Shown here: positions 9,572 through 20,679 of the stretch, one piece after another | Position numbering within the stretch: the stretch's first letter is position 1 | Layout: each line of letters starts with the position of its first letter | Assembly (NCBI GenBank): GCA_011800155.1 | Contig: CM022371.1 | Coordinates: 2,170,001-2,234,000, forward strand | DNA: 64,000 nucleotides | DNA from: Flammulina velutipes | Taxonomy: Eukaryota; Basidiomycota; Agaricomycetes; Agaricales; Physalacriaceae | Direction of reading: 5' to 3' | Program-made: the position numbers and the translations under genes | Notes under the pieces: model-generated | Database searches by the model: none | What the model saw: the letters and a program-made list of their open reading frames with translations, nothing else | What the model was told of the DNA's origin: nothing

Positions 9572-12237
9572 ATGGCCCGTTTTCGCGCCTACTCCAGCGA
9601 TGAGGACGACGAGGACGACGACCCGCAACAAACAACGTACACTCCAGAAGGATCACCTTCCGACGCAGGAGATGACCCAGTGCACGACGACGACGACGAC
9701 GACGAAGAGTCCAGTGAGGACGAGGACGATCCCTCAGACTCCTCCGATTCTGACATGCAAGAGGACGACTTACTGCCACATCGAAACAAGACTGCGTTAG
9801 TCGAGGACGACGACGGTGACTACGATGTCATTATTCCCCAACGCGACGCCAGCCTCCAACCACGAATGGATACCCAGAGACTACGAGTGATGCAAACATC
9901 GCTCTTTCGAATGCCAGAAGAGGCGGACAACGCTCGCGCGATGATGAACAGCCAAGAAAAGCGTACCCTGCGCGTGCTACCCCCCAATTTGAATCGCAAG
10001 CATAGTCGCGACTCGGATGGAGGAGGGTTGCGCGTTGACTCCGTTAGTGTGGCGTTTTTGTTGTTTAGATCTCGATTTAAACCTTGTATTAGCGCGCGTC
10101 TTTTGCACATGACATAGAACCACCCTCGTATCGACCGTCAAAGAAATACGCCCGTGTTGCCAATGCCTCATCGGCCTTCAAAGGGCATGACAATGCGTCG
10201 GTGGACGCTGGCTTGGCCTTTGGAAGAACCTTTCGCATTGGCTGGGGGCCAGGTGGAAAGATTGCACATCTGGGCTCGTTTACCGTCTCATCAGACAATC
10301 CGTAAGTCACTCGCATCTTTCACGTTCAATATACTCATTGTGGCGTAGGGATACTCCTTCCAGTGCTTCCATCGTTCGTCTAAGCTCTGTGGCCATATAC
10401 ACTGATCACAAAGCACCGAGAGAGCTGTCTGTCAAGCTGCTGGAGCATCATCTTACTCAGTCCCCCATCTCACTCGACGAGGACCGAATACCCTTCGCAG
10501 TGCCATCCCCAGTTGGACTCGACTTTGCCTCATTTGCCTCCTTATTCCCCACAACAGACCATTCATATGAAGCATCACTCTTTCGTCTAGGTCATGCATT
10601 ATTCGATCCCATAAAAACGCGCCTAGGTCCAGATGTATCTGTGGACATCAAGAATCGTGTCTACCATATAGCACGCAAAGCTGCACTATCCAGCTGGCTA
10701 GAACATTCCATAGCTCCCTTAGTCGACGCAAGTTTGCGCGCTCCAGGACTCTCGCCCACTGAACGGATATGGCTACTCCTCACCGGAAATCAGGTCGAAC
10801 GCGCGTGCGAAGCGGCTATGGATGCTGGCTATATGAAACTCGCTACTCTTATTTCCCAAGCGGGTGGTGACTTTGATTTCCGGGACGACATCAAGGCGCA
10901 GATTGAAATATGGAAGAACGACAAAGTGGACGCCCACATCGACAAGTTCATACTCCGAATATACAACATTCTGGCCGGCGAGAATGTCGACGAAGGCGTT
11001 GATGATTGGAAGCGTGCCTTTGGAATGCACCTCTGGTTCGGAGAATCACTGGACGTGACACTGGGCGAAGTCTTCCGGTCCTTTACACGGATACCGGAGC
11101 ATGATGGACAATTCTCCTTGTTGCGTTTGTTTGCAGATCCGGCATGTTCATTGACCCAGATACTTGAGCCGTCTGGGAAGCTTGACTACACCTTGCCATG
11201 GCATCTGTACATCATAATATCGCGCTCGATAGGTGCACGAGATTTTTCTGATAGAGGGGATCCAGGACCTGTCAGCGACGACGGCGAGGGTACCGTCGAA
11301 GGGCACAGTCCGACTGCAGACCTTGTGACGAGCATGTATTCATTACAACTCGAGCAATTGGGTCTTGTGCAGGAGGCCCTCTTCGTCCTCATGCACCTTG
11401 AGAGTTCTGCTGGGAGGTTCAAGGCCGTGAAAGATCTGCTCGCACGGTCTGCACCGCTCTTCGACGACTGGATGATTCGTGGCATGGTGGGGAGCCTCAA
11501 GTTGCCCATGGCATGGGTCAACGAAGCACAGGTATGTGGGCCAGAGATATGGAGGATGTAGACTGACAATGTTGATAGGCTATTCTGGCTTTGTCGACAT
11601 CTCGGCCGTATGATGCATATAAACTATATCTCGACGCTAGGATGTGGGCGCCGGCACACGATATTGCTGTTCGGGAACTGGCACCAGAAGCTATTATTAG
11701 GTTGGTCCTCTGACAAATTTTGGGACAGTTGCTCATGTTTAAATTAGGAGGGATACCGAAATGCTGAAGGAACTCTTCAGCCGCTTCCCAGCCAATGAGC
11801 GAATCGAAGGGTGGAGTATACGCGGCAAGGTATGACGGCTCTCTGTGGTCATATTTCCTCGTTCCTTATTGTCATTTCAGCTGTTCGTTGATTACGCTGA
11901 GATTCTCTCTCGTCTACCAGAAGAGAAGAATGTCGAGGAGATAGACCATTTGGCGCGCAATGCTGGGCGGCTAGTGTCTATCCTGCCGGATGTCGTATTC
12001 GATCGTGTGGCATTAGATGAGATGCTACGGCAGATGGTCAAGGTGATTGACAAGGGCAGGCTGGTCTCTACCAAGGGCCTTACTTTGGTGCGTCTTTCCA
12101 TGTTGGTGACCGTGGAGGCATCCTAATGTTATTCACAGTCAGGACCTCAGCTGTCATATGTGGATAGTCCAACGAGGATGGCGCACGTAAAAGCAGTTGG
12201 AGTAAAACGGTTCTTGAAGTCTGTTGCGGTGAACTAG
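9572..12237 (+). CDS. nup96: Nucleoporin Nup96/Nup145C, stand-alone gene
   Basis: Starts MARFRAYSSDEDDEDDD, followed by an Asp/Glu/Ser-rich stretch encoded by a GAC-type repeat (about 9600-9770). Then 'PSYRPSKKYARV', the Nup96 hallmark 'FGRTFRIGWGPGGK', and a long alpha-helical Nup96 domain ('WLLLTGNQVERACEAAMDAG', 'ISQAGGDFDFRDDIKAQIE', 'WKRAFGMHLWFGE'). It ends 'RFLKSVAVN'. Nup96 is a scaffold of the Y-complex of the nuclear pore. In most eukaryotes it is the C-terminal half of a Nup98-Nup96 precursor; here only 213 bp separate its ATG from the stop of the preceding F-box gene, so no FG repeats or autoproteolytic domain can be fused. An in-frame upstream ATG at 9506 would add 22 residues. 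Confidence 0.85.
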
Positions 12238-12394
12238 GTACCTGTACATTCTTGTTGTGTTATCTGCTCTATCCATCGTTGTATTTCGGCATACACTATG
12301 AGAGTACAATGGGTACAAGAAAGGAACTGGGGTAAGATAAGGACTATATGGAACATGTAAGGATACGATAATGTTCGTTTGAATCAGCTACATA

Positions 12395-13166
12395 TCAGGG
12401 AACAAGCGCTTCGTCCTGCCATTGGCCATGGTCAGACCTCCAAAACTTGGTCCTCCTATTGGGAACGGGGCCTAGTTCAACATAATCGACTTCAACGGGA
12501 TCCACGACGAGCAGAGCAAAGTTTCCGAGAGCGGTCTCCCAAAGTGTCTTATCCTCGTCACTCTTGAAGATGCCGTTTTCATCAGGCTCCTCGAGCTTGA
12601 CAGGCCACTTCTCCGCCTCTTCTTCTCCACCCTCTAGGCGCGAACCAGGTGGCGGCCTGACCCAAGTTGCCTTCATGAAGGGCGACATGCCCTTGAAGAC
12701 GACCTTGCGTTTATCCTCCCAGTCAAAGCCCTGCTGCTGCATAACGCCTAGGCCGCTCTTTGTCGATGCCGTCTTTGTTATGTGCAAGAAGTGTTTGTAG
12801 AGCTTGTTGGACGGGGAAGGGATGATGCTGGCAAGGCCAGAGATACGGAATTGCTCCTTAGTTTCTTGAATCCACCAGGCGAGCTGGACGTGCGGGTTTG
12901 AGATCAACTGAGTAGTTTTGGGGGAGCGGCTATCGGTGGTCATTATAAGCAGAGGTTGGCCGGGGTTGGTGGATGGGCCAGAGAAGCCTCTGCATATCAG
13001 AGTGCGAACATGGGGGATTGGAGTTGTCGGGTCTATTGAGGCGAGCTGAAGGGCTGTAATGGTATTAGATGGTTGACAGATATTTAGATACAGTTTACTG
13101 ACTTGTAGCTGTCGGATGCTCAGATAGAGCAGTAGCAAGAGCGCGATGCCAGCGTGGCGCAGTCAT
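12395..13166 (-). CDS. FMN-binding pyridoxamine-phosphate-oxidase-like protein
   Basis: Two exons encode about 245 residues: MTAPRWHRALATALSEHPTA, then after a 50 nt intron 'TLQLASIDPTTPIPHVRTL', 'PLLIMTTDSRSPKTTQL', 'AWWIQETKEQFRISGLA'. This matches the split-barrel Alr4036/Pnpo-like FMN-binding family; the strands 'HVRTLICRGF' and 'TTDSRSPK' usually contact the flavin phosphate. It ends with a 'DYVELGPVPNRRTKFW' block, similar to the C-terminal R-x-x-x-W region of PNPOx. Enzymatic substrate is unknown. Divergent from the K+ channel gene with 156 bp between ATGs. Confidence 0.78.
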
Positions 13167-13322
13167 AGTTCAAGGCAAGAAAGATCGGGCCGAACTCCCG
13201 GAAACAGATTGGCCGTTGACCGTACTCTTCCGTCCTTCCACCACGATATAGCAAACATAGTACACGGTTTGTGTGTTTTCTGTACAAAGTATTGCATCTG
13301 AATCGTATCCAGACACTGGTTA

Positions 13323-14706
13323 ATGTCGTCGTCCTCTCGAATCATCGAGCTCAGTCAATTCAGTAGCAACGGCCATGCACATGGCTCTCGCGACGCGTCC
13401 TTTCTCACTGAAGAGCCCCAAGACATATCCGATATCTTTATAAACGCCAATCCAGCTGTTTTTCCAATACCAGACGGGCCAGAATGGAAACGCGACCTTT
13501 TTGCGCTCCTTGAGCAACCGACATCCTCCCCCGGCGCATTTCTAATACATGTCTTGATGACTTTCCTCATCATCCTATCCGCCTTGGTCACCATCCTGGA
13601 GACTGTTCCCGTATTCCACTCGATATCTACCAGCGTCTGGTTCGGACTGGAGACCACTGTTGTCGCACTGTTCACCGTTGAATACGTGGCGAGGTGTGTT
13701 GCTTGGAGCACATCGTGGACCAATCTCTTCAAGTGGATGATATGTATGTACTCTCTTCCGTTCCTCCTGGCCATAGTTTGATTCCGCTTCAGCCTTCTAT
13801 GGGATCATAGACTTGCTCTCTGTGCTACCCTATTATATAGAGCTAATGCTGCAGCAGGACACGGCAAGTCTCCGGAGTTCCATGTTCACACTTTCCAAGG
13901 TCGCTAACAACACCAGTAGAGCGCATTATTCCGATTCTCCATCCTAAGAATGTTTCGCCTCCTCCGTGTATTCCGACCATTCCGCTATAACCATACCATC
14001 CTTCTGTATGTGCCACTGACGCCGGTCTCCCGTAGTCATAGTTTTTGACTTGACTTTTTACAGAACGATAGAAGTCATGTACATTTCCGTTCGCCGATCA
14101 CAACACGCTCTTCTTGCCATCTGCTTCTTCGTGGTCATGGTGCTGACCGTGTTCAGCACCCTTCTCTACTTTGCAGAGCGCGGCACTTGGGATCCGACCT
14201 TGGACGTGTTCATCAACGCCGACGGTGACCCAACACAATTTGCATCCATTCCCGCTGCCGCATGGTTCGTTTTAGTCAGTGAGTAATGTATCTCTTCCTG
14301 TGATTGGCTGATGCTCAAAGTATTACCAGCCATAACGACAGTTGGATATGGCGAAATTACTCCCAGGTCTTTCCTCGGTCGTGTCGTTACACTTCCTCTC
14401 CTACTTTGTGGGCTTTTCCTTATCGCGCTGCCTAGTTTCGTCTTGGGCCGCGAATTCAGCATGGCCTGGGATGAGATGTCAGAAAACAAAACGCCAGACG
14501 GCGTGGATTTCGAGTCTCCGACTGTGGCGCGACGGCCACCAATCTACGCCAAAAACAAAGATCTTTCGAATATGAAGCTGGCGCAGAACCAGACAGAGCT
14601 GAGCAGACAGATCGAAGCCTTGAGTTCAACTGTGGAGATGCAGGGGAAAATGATAAAACGTTTGCTAGAGGTGATTGACAAGGGAAAGGATAGAGAGGTT
14701 CATTAG
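13323..14706 (+). CDS. Voltage-gated potassium channel (Kv-like)
   Basis: Six-TM channel subunit from about five exons. The N-terminus MSSSSRIIELSQFSSNG is cytoplasmic. S1 is 'IHVLMTFLIILSALVTILE', S2-S3 'WFGLETTVVALFTVEYVARC' and 'FYGIIDLLSVLPYYIELML'. S4 carries regularly spaced Arg, 'LRMFRLLRVFRPFR', the voltage sensor. S5 is 'LLAICFFVVMVLTVFSTLLY', the pore has 'TITTVGYGE' with the K+ filter TVGYG, and S6 is 'LPLLLCGLFLIALPSFVLG'. The C-terminus ends in a heptad-like helix ('LSRQIEALSSTVEMQGKMIK') that may be a coiled-coil tetramer clamp. Such Kv-type channels are less common in fungi than two-pore TOK channels. Confident family call. Confidence 0.9.
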
Positions 14707-14981
14707 GTGACGAGGGTTTATCAGGATATTAAACTTGCTATTATTCGGAATTGTAGATTATAGCGCGTTGTACGAGTTGAAATCATCGTAAACATCGGAC
14801 ACTAGCGCCACTTTAAGCTCAAATGCTGCGCCACCTATGACATACCGGGGTGTTTCTTAAACCGTGTGCTCAAGCGCTGACTGACATCATTTCTAAGACG
14901 GATCACAAATTCTGGCGGAAATCGTTTATAAGCTCGAAGTACTTGGCTCAACTTGTTTTCCCACTCTCCCAATCATCCACC

Positions 14982-15973
14982 ATGCCTTCTGTCCTTTTCG
15001 TATTCACATCTGTCAACAAGAACCTCATCGGCAAGCAGACGGTAAGTGTTTCTTCTGAACGTCCTGACAAGGATGCTCAACTGGAACACTAGGGCTGGTA
15101 CCTTCCGGAGGCTGCCCATCCATACTATGTCCTGGCTCCCACAAGCGATATCACCTTTGCATCCCCCGAGGGCCCGAATCCACCAGTAGATGAGGGATCC
15201 GTCCAGGTATGCTCGCCTTGTCTGCTTTCATGATGTTTCGTGGTTAATCGCGCATTATCCAGATGTTCAAGGACGATGAGAGCGTCAAATTTCTCTCGGA
15301 CGAGACTGTCAAAGCCAAACTCGCCAACGCAAAGAAACTCTCTGAAGTCAGCGCAAAAGACTTTGACGCCGTGTTCTATGTTGGTGGCCACGGTCCGGTT
15401 ATCGATTTGCCGGTAGATCAGGATAACATCAAGCTGGCCTCTGACGTATGTCGAGTTTTCCTCTAATTTTTAGTAGCGTAGCTCACGGCGCGAACAGTTC
15501 TATCAAGCTGGAAAGATCACAGCAGCTGTCTGCCACGGTCCTGCGTATGTCCAGAAAATCTCAGACAGGAAATACACTCACAGCTCATTTACAGCGCCCT
15601 GCTCAACGCTGTCGATTCCAAAGGTCAATCAATTTTTGCCGGAAAGTCCTTCACTGGGTTCTCCAACGTCGAGGAGCAACAGGTCGATGCAGTGAACGTA
15701 GGTGACGTTTCTCCAAGACTTGACCTCTCCTGACATATCCGTGTAGACAATCCCATTCTCCCTCGAGGATGAACTCACGAAAAAGGGTGGCAAGTTCACC
15801 AAAGCCGATGAGCCTTGGGGAGTCAGTGTCTTTTTTCAAATATCTACATGATGCGTGGGACTTACAATCGCCACTAGGTCAAGGTCGTTATCGACGGAAA
15901 TCTCTATACTGGTCAAAACCCCGCATCTGCAAAATCACTGGGCGAGGCCATTCTGGCAGGGCTGAAGAAGTAA
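14982..15973 (+). CDS. DJ-1/PfpI family protein, Hsp31-like (copy A)
   Basis: Product of about 235 residues, MPSVLFVFTSVNKNLIGKQT then 'GWYLPEAAHPYYVL', 'ITFASPEGPNPPVDEGSVQ', 'AVFYVGGHGPVIDLP', nucleophile elbow 'AAVCHGPAALL', ending 'SLGEAILAGLKK'. The Cys of A-V-C-H-G-P with the early Glu-Ala-Ala-His block fits Hsp31-type glutathione-independent glyoxalases and chaperones that clear methylglyoxal. About seven short introns. TTTATAAG lies about 55 bp upstream. Its tandem copy is 0.9 kb downstream. Confidence 0.9.
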
Positions 15974-16155
15974 AGAATTTAACATGTAGTCATCAGGTTG
16001 TAAGATAATGAAAGCCGTTTGTTGCATATCAAAACGCTATCATTGATGGCGAAATAGTGTGGCGTCGACTTAAATAGGCCGCCGGCTAGTGACAACATGA
16101 CGCAGACCGTGGGAACCCCAACGTTATAGCCACTCAACGCTCAACTACTGGCATC

Positions 16156-16446
16156 ATGCCCCCAGCAGTATCTTTAGACGAGCTCATATCAAGATTGTCT
16201 CTCCATGACACCTCTCGTCCACGCAAGACTGTCACTTTTGCACCAACAACTTCAACGAAGACCATCGACAGGGGCGTAGCAAAGAAACCCAAACCACCAA
16301 AGAAGCCGCGACGTACATACCAAAACCCTCCTTCTCAAGTTTGGGCTTTCGAAGTCACGGATGCAATCGTCATCCCCTTTGGCCCCACTCCGACCAAATC
16401 TGGGGAGGAGGGAGATTTGAATGGGGAACACACGTTAGCTCCCTAA
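16156..16446 (+). CDS. Unrecognised small basic protein between the DJ-1 copies
   Basis: Open frame of 96 codons, MPPAVSLDELISRLSLHD, with a Lys/Pro-rich stretch ('KKPKPPKKPRR') and 'PSQVWAFEVTDAIVIPFG'. No family is recognised. The frame just downstream (to a TAA at 16604) reads sensibly as 'PNVPWRELARSSKILAHAVV' after a possible acceptor GTTAG at about 16436-16440, so the real protein may be spliced and longer. If real, it separates the two DJ-1 paralogues. No signal peptide or membrane segment. Confidence 0.4.
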   Translation: MPPAVSLDELISRLSLHDTSRPRKTVTFAPTTSTKTIDRGVAKKPKPPKKPRRTYQNPPSQVWAFEVTDAIVIPFGPTPTKSGEEGDLNGEHTLAP

Positions 16447-16843
16447 CGTTCCGTGGAGAGAACTAGCGCGCTCGTCAAAGATCCTGGCCCACGCTGTCGT
16501 ACTCGCGGAAATCTTCCCTCCAAGTCAGGACATCATCAAGGGTGTGGCGCATACCTGGCAGTGCGCGTTGGTTCATTCATCAACTAGTGTACTCTACTCA
16601 CAATAAGACTCTGATCCTACTCATACATCGTTCAATCAGTACTAATAAACCGCTTCAACGATGTATACATATAAGTACTTACCGGAAAGGATGACTGATA
16701 CTGATGCTGACTCAACCTTCATGCAAGACAATGCTACCCTTGCTCGAACATGTATGGATGGCGCCCAAGTCACTGATAACAATATGTAGATCAATGGATT
16801 CATAATACTCTCCTCATCGGCGGAACGAACGCGCGTACTCGTC

Positions 16844-16850
16844 TGACTAA
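16844..16850 (+). promoter_or_regulatory. TGACTAA (Yap/AP-1-like) site and TATA box before DJ-1 copy B
   Basis: TGACTAA lies 11 bp upstream of TATAAAA (16861-16867), which is itself 46 bp upstream of the ATG at 16913. TGACTAA is one of the half-variants bound by fungal Yap1/Pap1 bZIP oxidative-stress factors. It is a short motif, so chance is possible, but the tight spacing to a strong TATA of a stress-type gene makes it plausible. Confidence 0.4.
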
Positions 16851-16912
16851 ACAAAGAAGGTATAAAAGCCAGAGGAATATGGAGCAGAATAAACACATCC
16901 ATTTCATCCAAC

Positions 16913-17914
16913 ATGCCTTCAGTCCTCTTCGTTCTCACTTCTACCAAGGAAAACCTGGTGGGACAGCCAACAGTAAGTGTCTCTTTCGAAGTTGCACAAT
17001 GAAAGACAACTCACCGGAAGCACTAGGGATGGTACCTTCCTGAGGCTGCTCATCCTTATTACGCCCTCGCGTCGACCTCTGACATTACCTTCGCCTCCCC
17101 AGAGGGCCCAAACCCACCCTTGGATCCTCAATCTGCCGAGGTTTGTGGGCCTTGTCTACACTTGGGCTCTATCGTCTAAAATGCTTAATATAGCTTTACA
17201 AGGACGAGGAAAGCGTCAAGTTCCTCCAAGACGACGTAGTGAGGACGAAGCTGGCCAACGCAAAGAAGATCTCCTCCGTCAACGCGAAGGACTATGATGC
17301 TATCTTCTACGTTGGTGGCTTCGGTCCGGTTATCGATTTGCCAGACGACAAGGACAGTATCAAGCTGGCGAACGAGGTATGCTGTATTAGGCCATGCTAA
17401 ATACCGCTTGGTCTAATTGTGTTGGCAGTTCTACCAATCTGGGAAAATTGTAGCAGCAGTCTGCCACGGTCCTGCGTAAGTCCGAGTCAGCTGCAAATTG
17501 CTGGAAGGATAACACTCATACCAATTCTATAGCGCGCTCCTCAACGTCGTCGATGCCCAAGGCAGATCGATCGTTGCTGACAGGTCTTTTACAGCGTTTT
17601 CCAACGCCGAAGAGGAGAAGATTGGTACAGCTAACGTGGGGCAGCTTTTCTTCCAAGCGATTGAGTACTCACCCAATCCTACAGACCATCCCATTCTCCG
17701 TCGAAGACGAACTCACGAAGAAGGGCGGCAAATACACCAAAGCGGAGGAACCGTTCGGAGTAAGCTTCTAATGCAAACCTTCGCTTCTTTGAAAGCTCAT
17801 TTCATTATCTAGGTCAAAGTCGTGGTCGACGGGAACCTTTACACTGGTCAGAACCCCGCGTCCGCAAAAGCACTGGGTGAAGCCATCTTGAAAGGGCTCT
17901 CAGCAAATAAGTGA
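16913..17914 (+). CDS. DJ-1/PfpI family protein, Hsp31-like (copy B)
   Basis: Tandem paralogue of copy A with the same exon pattern: MPSVLFVLTSTKENLVGQPT, 'GWYLPEAAHPYYALAS', 'ITFASPEGPNPPLDPQSAE', 'AIFYVGGFGPVIDLPD', 'AAVCHGPAALLNVV', ending 'ALGEAILKGLSANK'. The nucleophilic Cys and Glu are kept, but the copy-A 'GGHGP' is 'GGFGP' here, next to the active site. Likely the same methylglyoxal or stress role, with possible change of specificity. Strong TATAAAA 46 bp upstream of the ATG suggests inducible expression. Confidence 0.9.
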
Positions 17915-17970
17915 ACACCTGTACAGCACAATAGCAGAATATAAAGCTGAAATTGTTACAATACACACGA

Positions 17971-18902
17971 TTAGATATACACGACAGTCATTCTCCAGTC
18001 TTGCTTCAAGTTGAACCCATTGAGCTCGTCCTTTGCGAGAGTAGCGAGCTCCGGATTTTTGAAAAGGGCTTGCGCGACCTTGACAGTCTCGCCTGCTGCA
18101 TTTGGTGTGGGCGTAGGTGACACACGCAGCGAAATAAACCCGTCCTTTCTAGATTGACGTTCAGAGCAGGTTCGAAAGGCTAGCAAAGGCGCTCACGGTT
18201 GGAATAATACGGACAGGACGCTGTCGGTGACTTCTCCTGGAAGATTGGTACAGAACAGACGCGATGTCGGGTGGTGGACCTGGGGAGGAAAGATTTCCGC
18301 TTTGAGGAGGGAAAAGAATGTGAAGCAGATGTGTATTGAACGAAATTAAGCAACGCGACGTACAAGAGTATGTAGGTGCTGGTGGGCCCGCCTCGTCTTC
18401 ATCGTCGTCGTCAATCTCCATCTCTTCATCGCTATCATCCGCCTTGCGCTTGGCTTCGCGAGCGTCAGAAGGCGACTCGTCCCGCGCCCGTTTAAGGCCC
18501 GCAGCGCCGTTTTTAAAGAGATCGCTGGCATTTACAGAGTTGGGTGGCACAAAGTTGGGATCTTCACGCTTCTGCGTCGCGTACGATTTTGTTTTGGCGT
18601 ATGCGATGTGCTGAAGACGCTTAGGATCGCGATTGGAAGAGCAGGAGAGTGCGCACCATTGGCTTGTCGTAGAACACCATTCCCTCGCACGAGCGCATGG
18701 CTGCCGTCGCGCCAGTGAGATCGCTGAAGACGAGAAAGGCCTGGCCGCGCATTGCTGGGCTCTTGGAGGCGACAATGTCGACGACCTTGCCGTAGGTTGC
18801 AAAGAGAGCATGCAGCTGGGATTTGAGCTCGTCTTTGTGGACTTTGTCGTTGAGATTGTTCACGTAGAGCGTTGCATTTGGCGGATTCGACGACGACGCC
18901 AT
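17971..18902 (-). CDS. U1A/U2B''-like snRNP protein
   Basis: Two RRM domains. RRM1 has RNP2 'ATLYVNNLNDKV', 'KSQLHALFATYGKVVDIVAS', RNP1-like 'MRGQAFLVF' and 'MRIAYAKTKSYATQK', the signature of U1A and U2B''. An acidic linker ('DSDEEMEIDDDDEDEAG') precedes RRM2 ('RLFCTNLPGEVTDSVLSVLF', 'RKDGFISLRV'), ending 'GFNLKQDWRMTVVYI'. It binds U1 and/or U2 snRNA stem-loops in the spliceosome. About four introns. Divergent from the ceramide synthase gene with 295 bp between ATGs, rich in pyrimidine tracts. Confidence 0.88.
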
Positions 18903-19197
18903 TTGGAAAGACGAGAAAAAGCAAATTCCAAAATTCCCACGGCTGCTAACCACTACTTTCCTTGCTCAAATTTCCAACTTTCAACGGTGCGACGACAACG
19001 AGCTCGTTGCTGCCATTTGGTCTCCCGTCACCGTCCTCGACGCTGCGCACAACTCTCTTAACGACGTTCGTCTCTCCTTTTCTCTCCCTTGATTTACCAC
19101 CAACGTGGGCTGATTTTCGCCCCAGATTGTCTAGCACGTTGATCCCTCTGTCCTTACCTCCACTGTCGCTGCAAAGCACGACTTTCGACGCGCAAAA

Positions 19198-20468
19198 ATG
19201 TTCTCTTACGACGACGTGGCCAGCATTGGCCCGTATATTATACCCTTCTTCACGCTCTCCTATCCGACAGATCCCCCAGCAAAACCAGACTCGTTCCATG
19301 ATTCGACCTACTACAAAACAGGCCTATTGGATATCTGCTTCGTAATAGGCTGCATTGCTGTAATGGCCGTCGTTCGCGACGCGCTTAGAATTTTTCTTCT
19401 GGAGCCTTTCGCCCACAATAAGCTCATGAAGGACTACGAGGCCCGGACAAAGAAGAAGCAACAGAACGGTATAGCCAATGGCAACGGACACGCCAACGGT
19501 AACGGACACGCTGCCCCCCGGTCGCATCGCAGGGAACTTCGCAAAATCCATCGAAGCGTGCTGAGGTTTGCAGAGCAAGGCTACCAACTCGTGTATTATA
19601 CTGGTATCTGCGCGTTTGGAATTGTACGTGTCTACTTTCCATCTATCCTTTCTCTTCGCTGATACTTTGGGCCTAGTACGTCCACATCAACGTCCCTACA
19701 TCGTTCTTCGACCTCACTGATGTCTGGGTGAACTATCCTCATTCCCTTTCAGGGCCCCTCAAATTTTATTACTTGCTGGAGACTGCATTCTATGTGCACC
19801 AAATGCTTATACTCAATGCTGAAGCCCGACGCAAGGACCACTGGCAAATGATGGCCCACCACATTATAACAGTGTTCCTGATGGCTACGAGTTATCGCTA
19901 CAATTTTACCCGCGTCGGGTGCGTGATAATGGTTCTAATGGACTGGTGTGATGTTTTCCTTCCCGTGAGTGCTCGCCTCAATATGGCTTCCTGACCCACT
20001 CACTCCCCGCCATCAGTTGGCCAAAATGTTGCGGTACCTGGAGGTTGCCCAAATGCTCTGCGATGCGATTTTCGCATTCTTCATGGTGTCGTGGTTCGTA
20101 ACCCGACACGTCCTGTTCATAGTGGTCATTGTATCTGCCGTTTGCGATACGTCGCGTCTCGCAGATTTCAAGTGGGAGCCGGAAAATGGACGTTTTATGA
20201 GCTACCCAACGCATATCACGTTTTGTATATGTTTGATAACGCTACAGGTTAGTCCACGCGCTCTGGAATAGCTACGGATACTCACCGATTGCAGGTGCTC
20301 CAAATACTATGGTTCACGGTTATATGTCGTGTTGCGTATAGAGTTGTCATTGGTGAGGGCGCCTCTGACAGCCGTAGTGACGATGAGAAGTAAGCCTACT
20401 ACTATTGTTGCTGTCTGCTTCTAATACTCCTTAGTCTCGGAGAGTCAGAGTCGGACAAGGACAAGTAG
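19198..20468 (+). CDS. lag1: Ceramide synthase (TLC/Lag1 domain)
   Basis: ER membrane acyl-CoA:sphingoid base N-acyltransferase. Exons give MFSYDDVASIGPYIIPFFTL, a TM ('LLDICFVIGCIAVMAVVRDA'), a cytosolic Gln/Asn/Gly/His insertion ('NGIANGNGHANGNGHA'), then the TLC domain: 'YYLLETAFYVHQMLILN', the Lag1 motif with paired His 'DHWQMMAHHIITVFLMATSY', and 'MVLMDWCDVFLPLAKMLRYL'. It ends with acidic 'SDDENLGESESDKDK', like the regulated tails of fungal Lag1/Lac1. Four to five introns. Strong call. Confidence 0.92.
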
Positions 20469-20679
20469 GCTGGTGGTATGGTAGCGCAGATTTGCTAGGT
20501 ATATAGTAGTATGCAGCTCTTTAATTCTAGTAAGTACTGCAGTCACATGTCACGAGAGAGTAACGCCACCTTATCGGGCCGCATCACACAACTTGACTTT
20601 GAACTTTGTTGACCATTTACTGTCCTCTGTTTTCTATTCTGCTCTAATTTTGCTGCAAACGCTCTGCTGAACAGCGACA

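Noticed and set aside
9570..9789. Ser- or Arg-rich minus-strand frames opposite the Nup96 start
   Set aside because: They are the antisense of the GAC/GAG-type repeat coding for the acidic Nup96 N-terminus.
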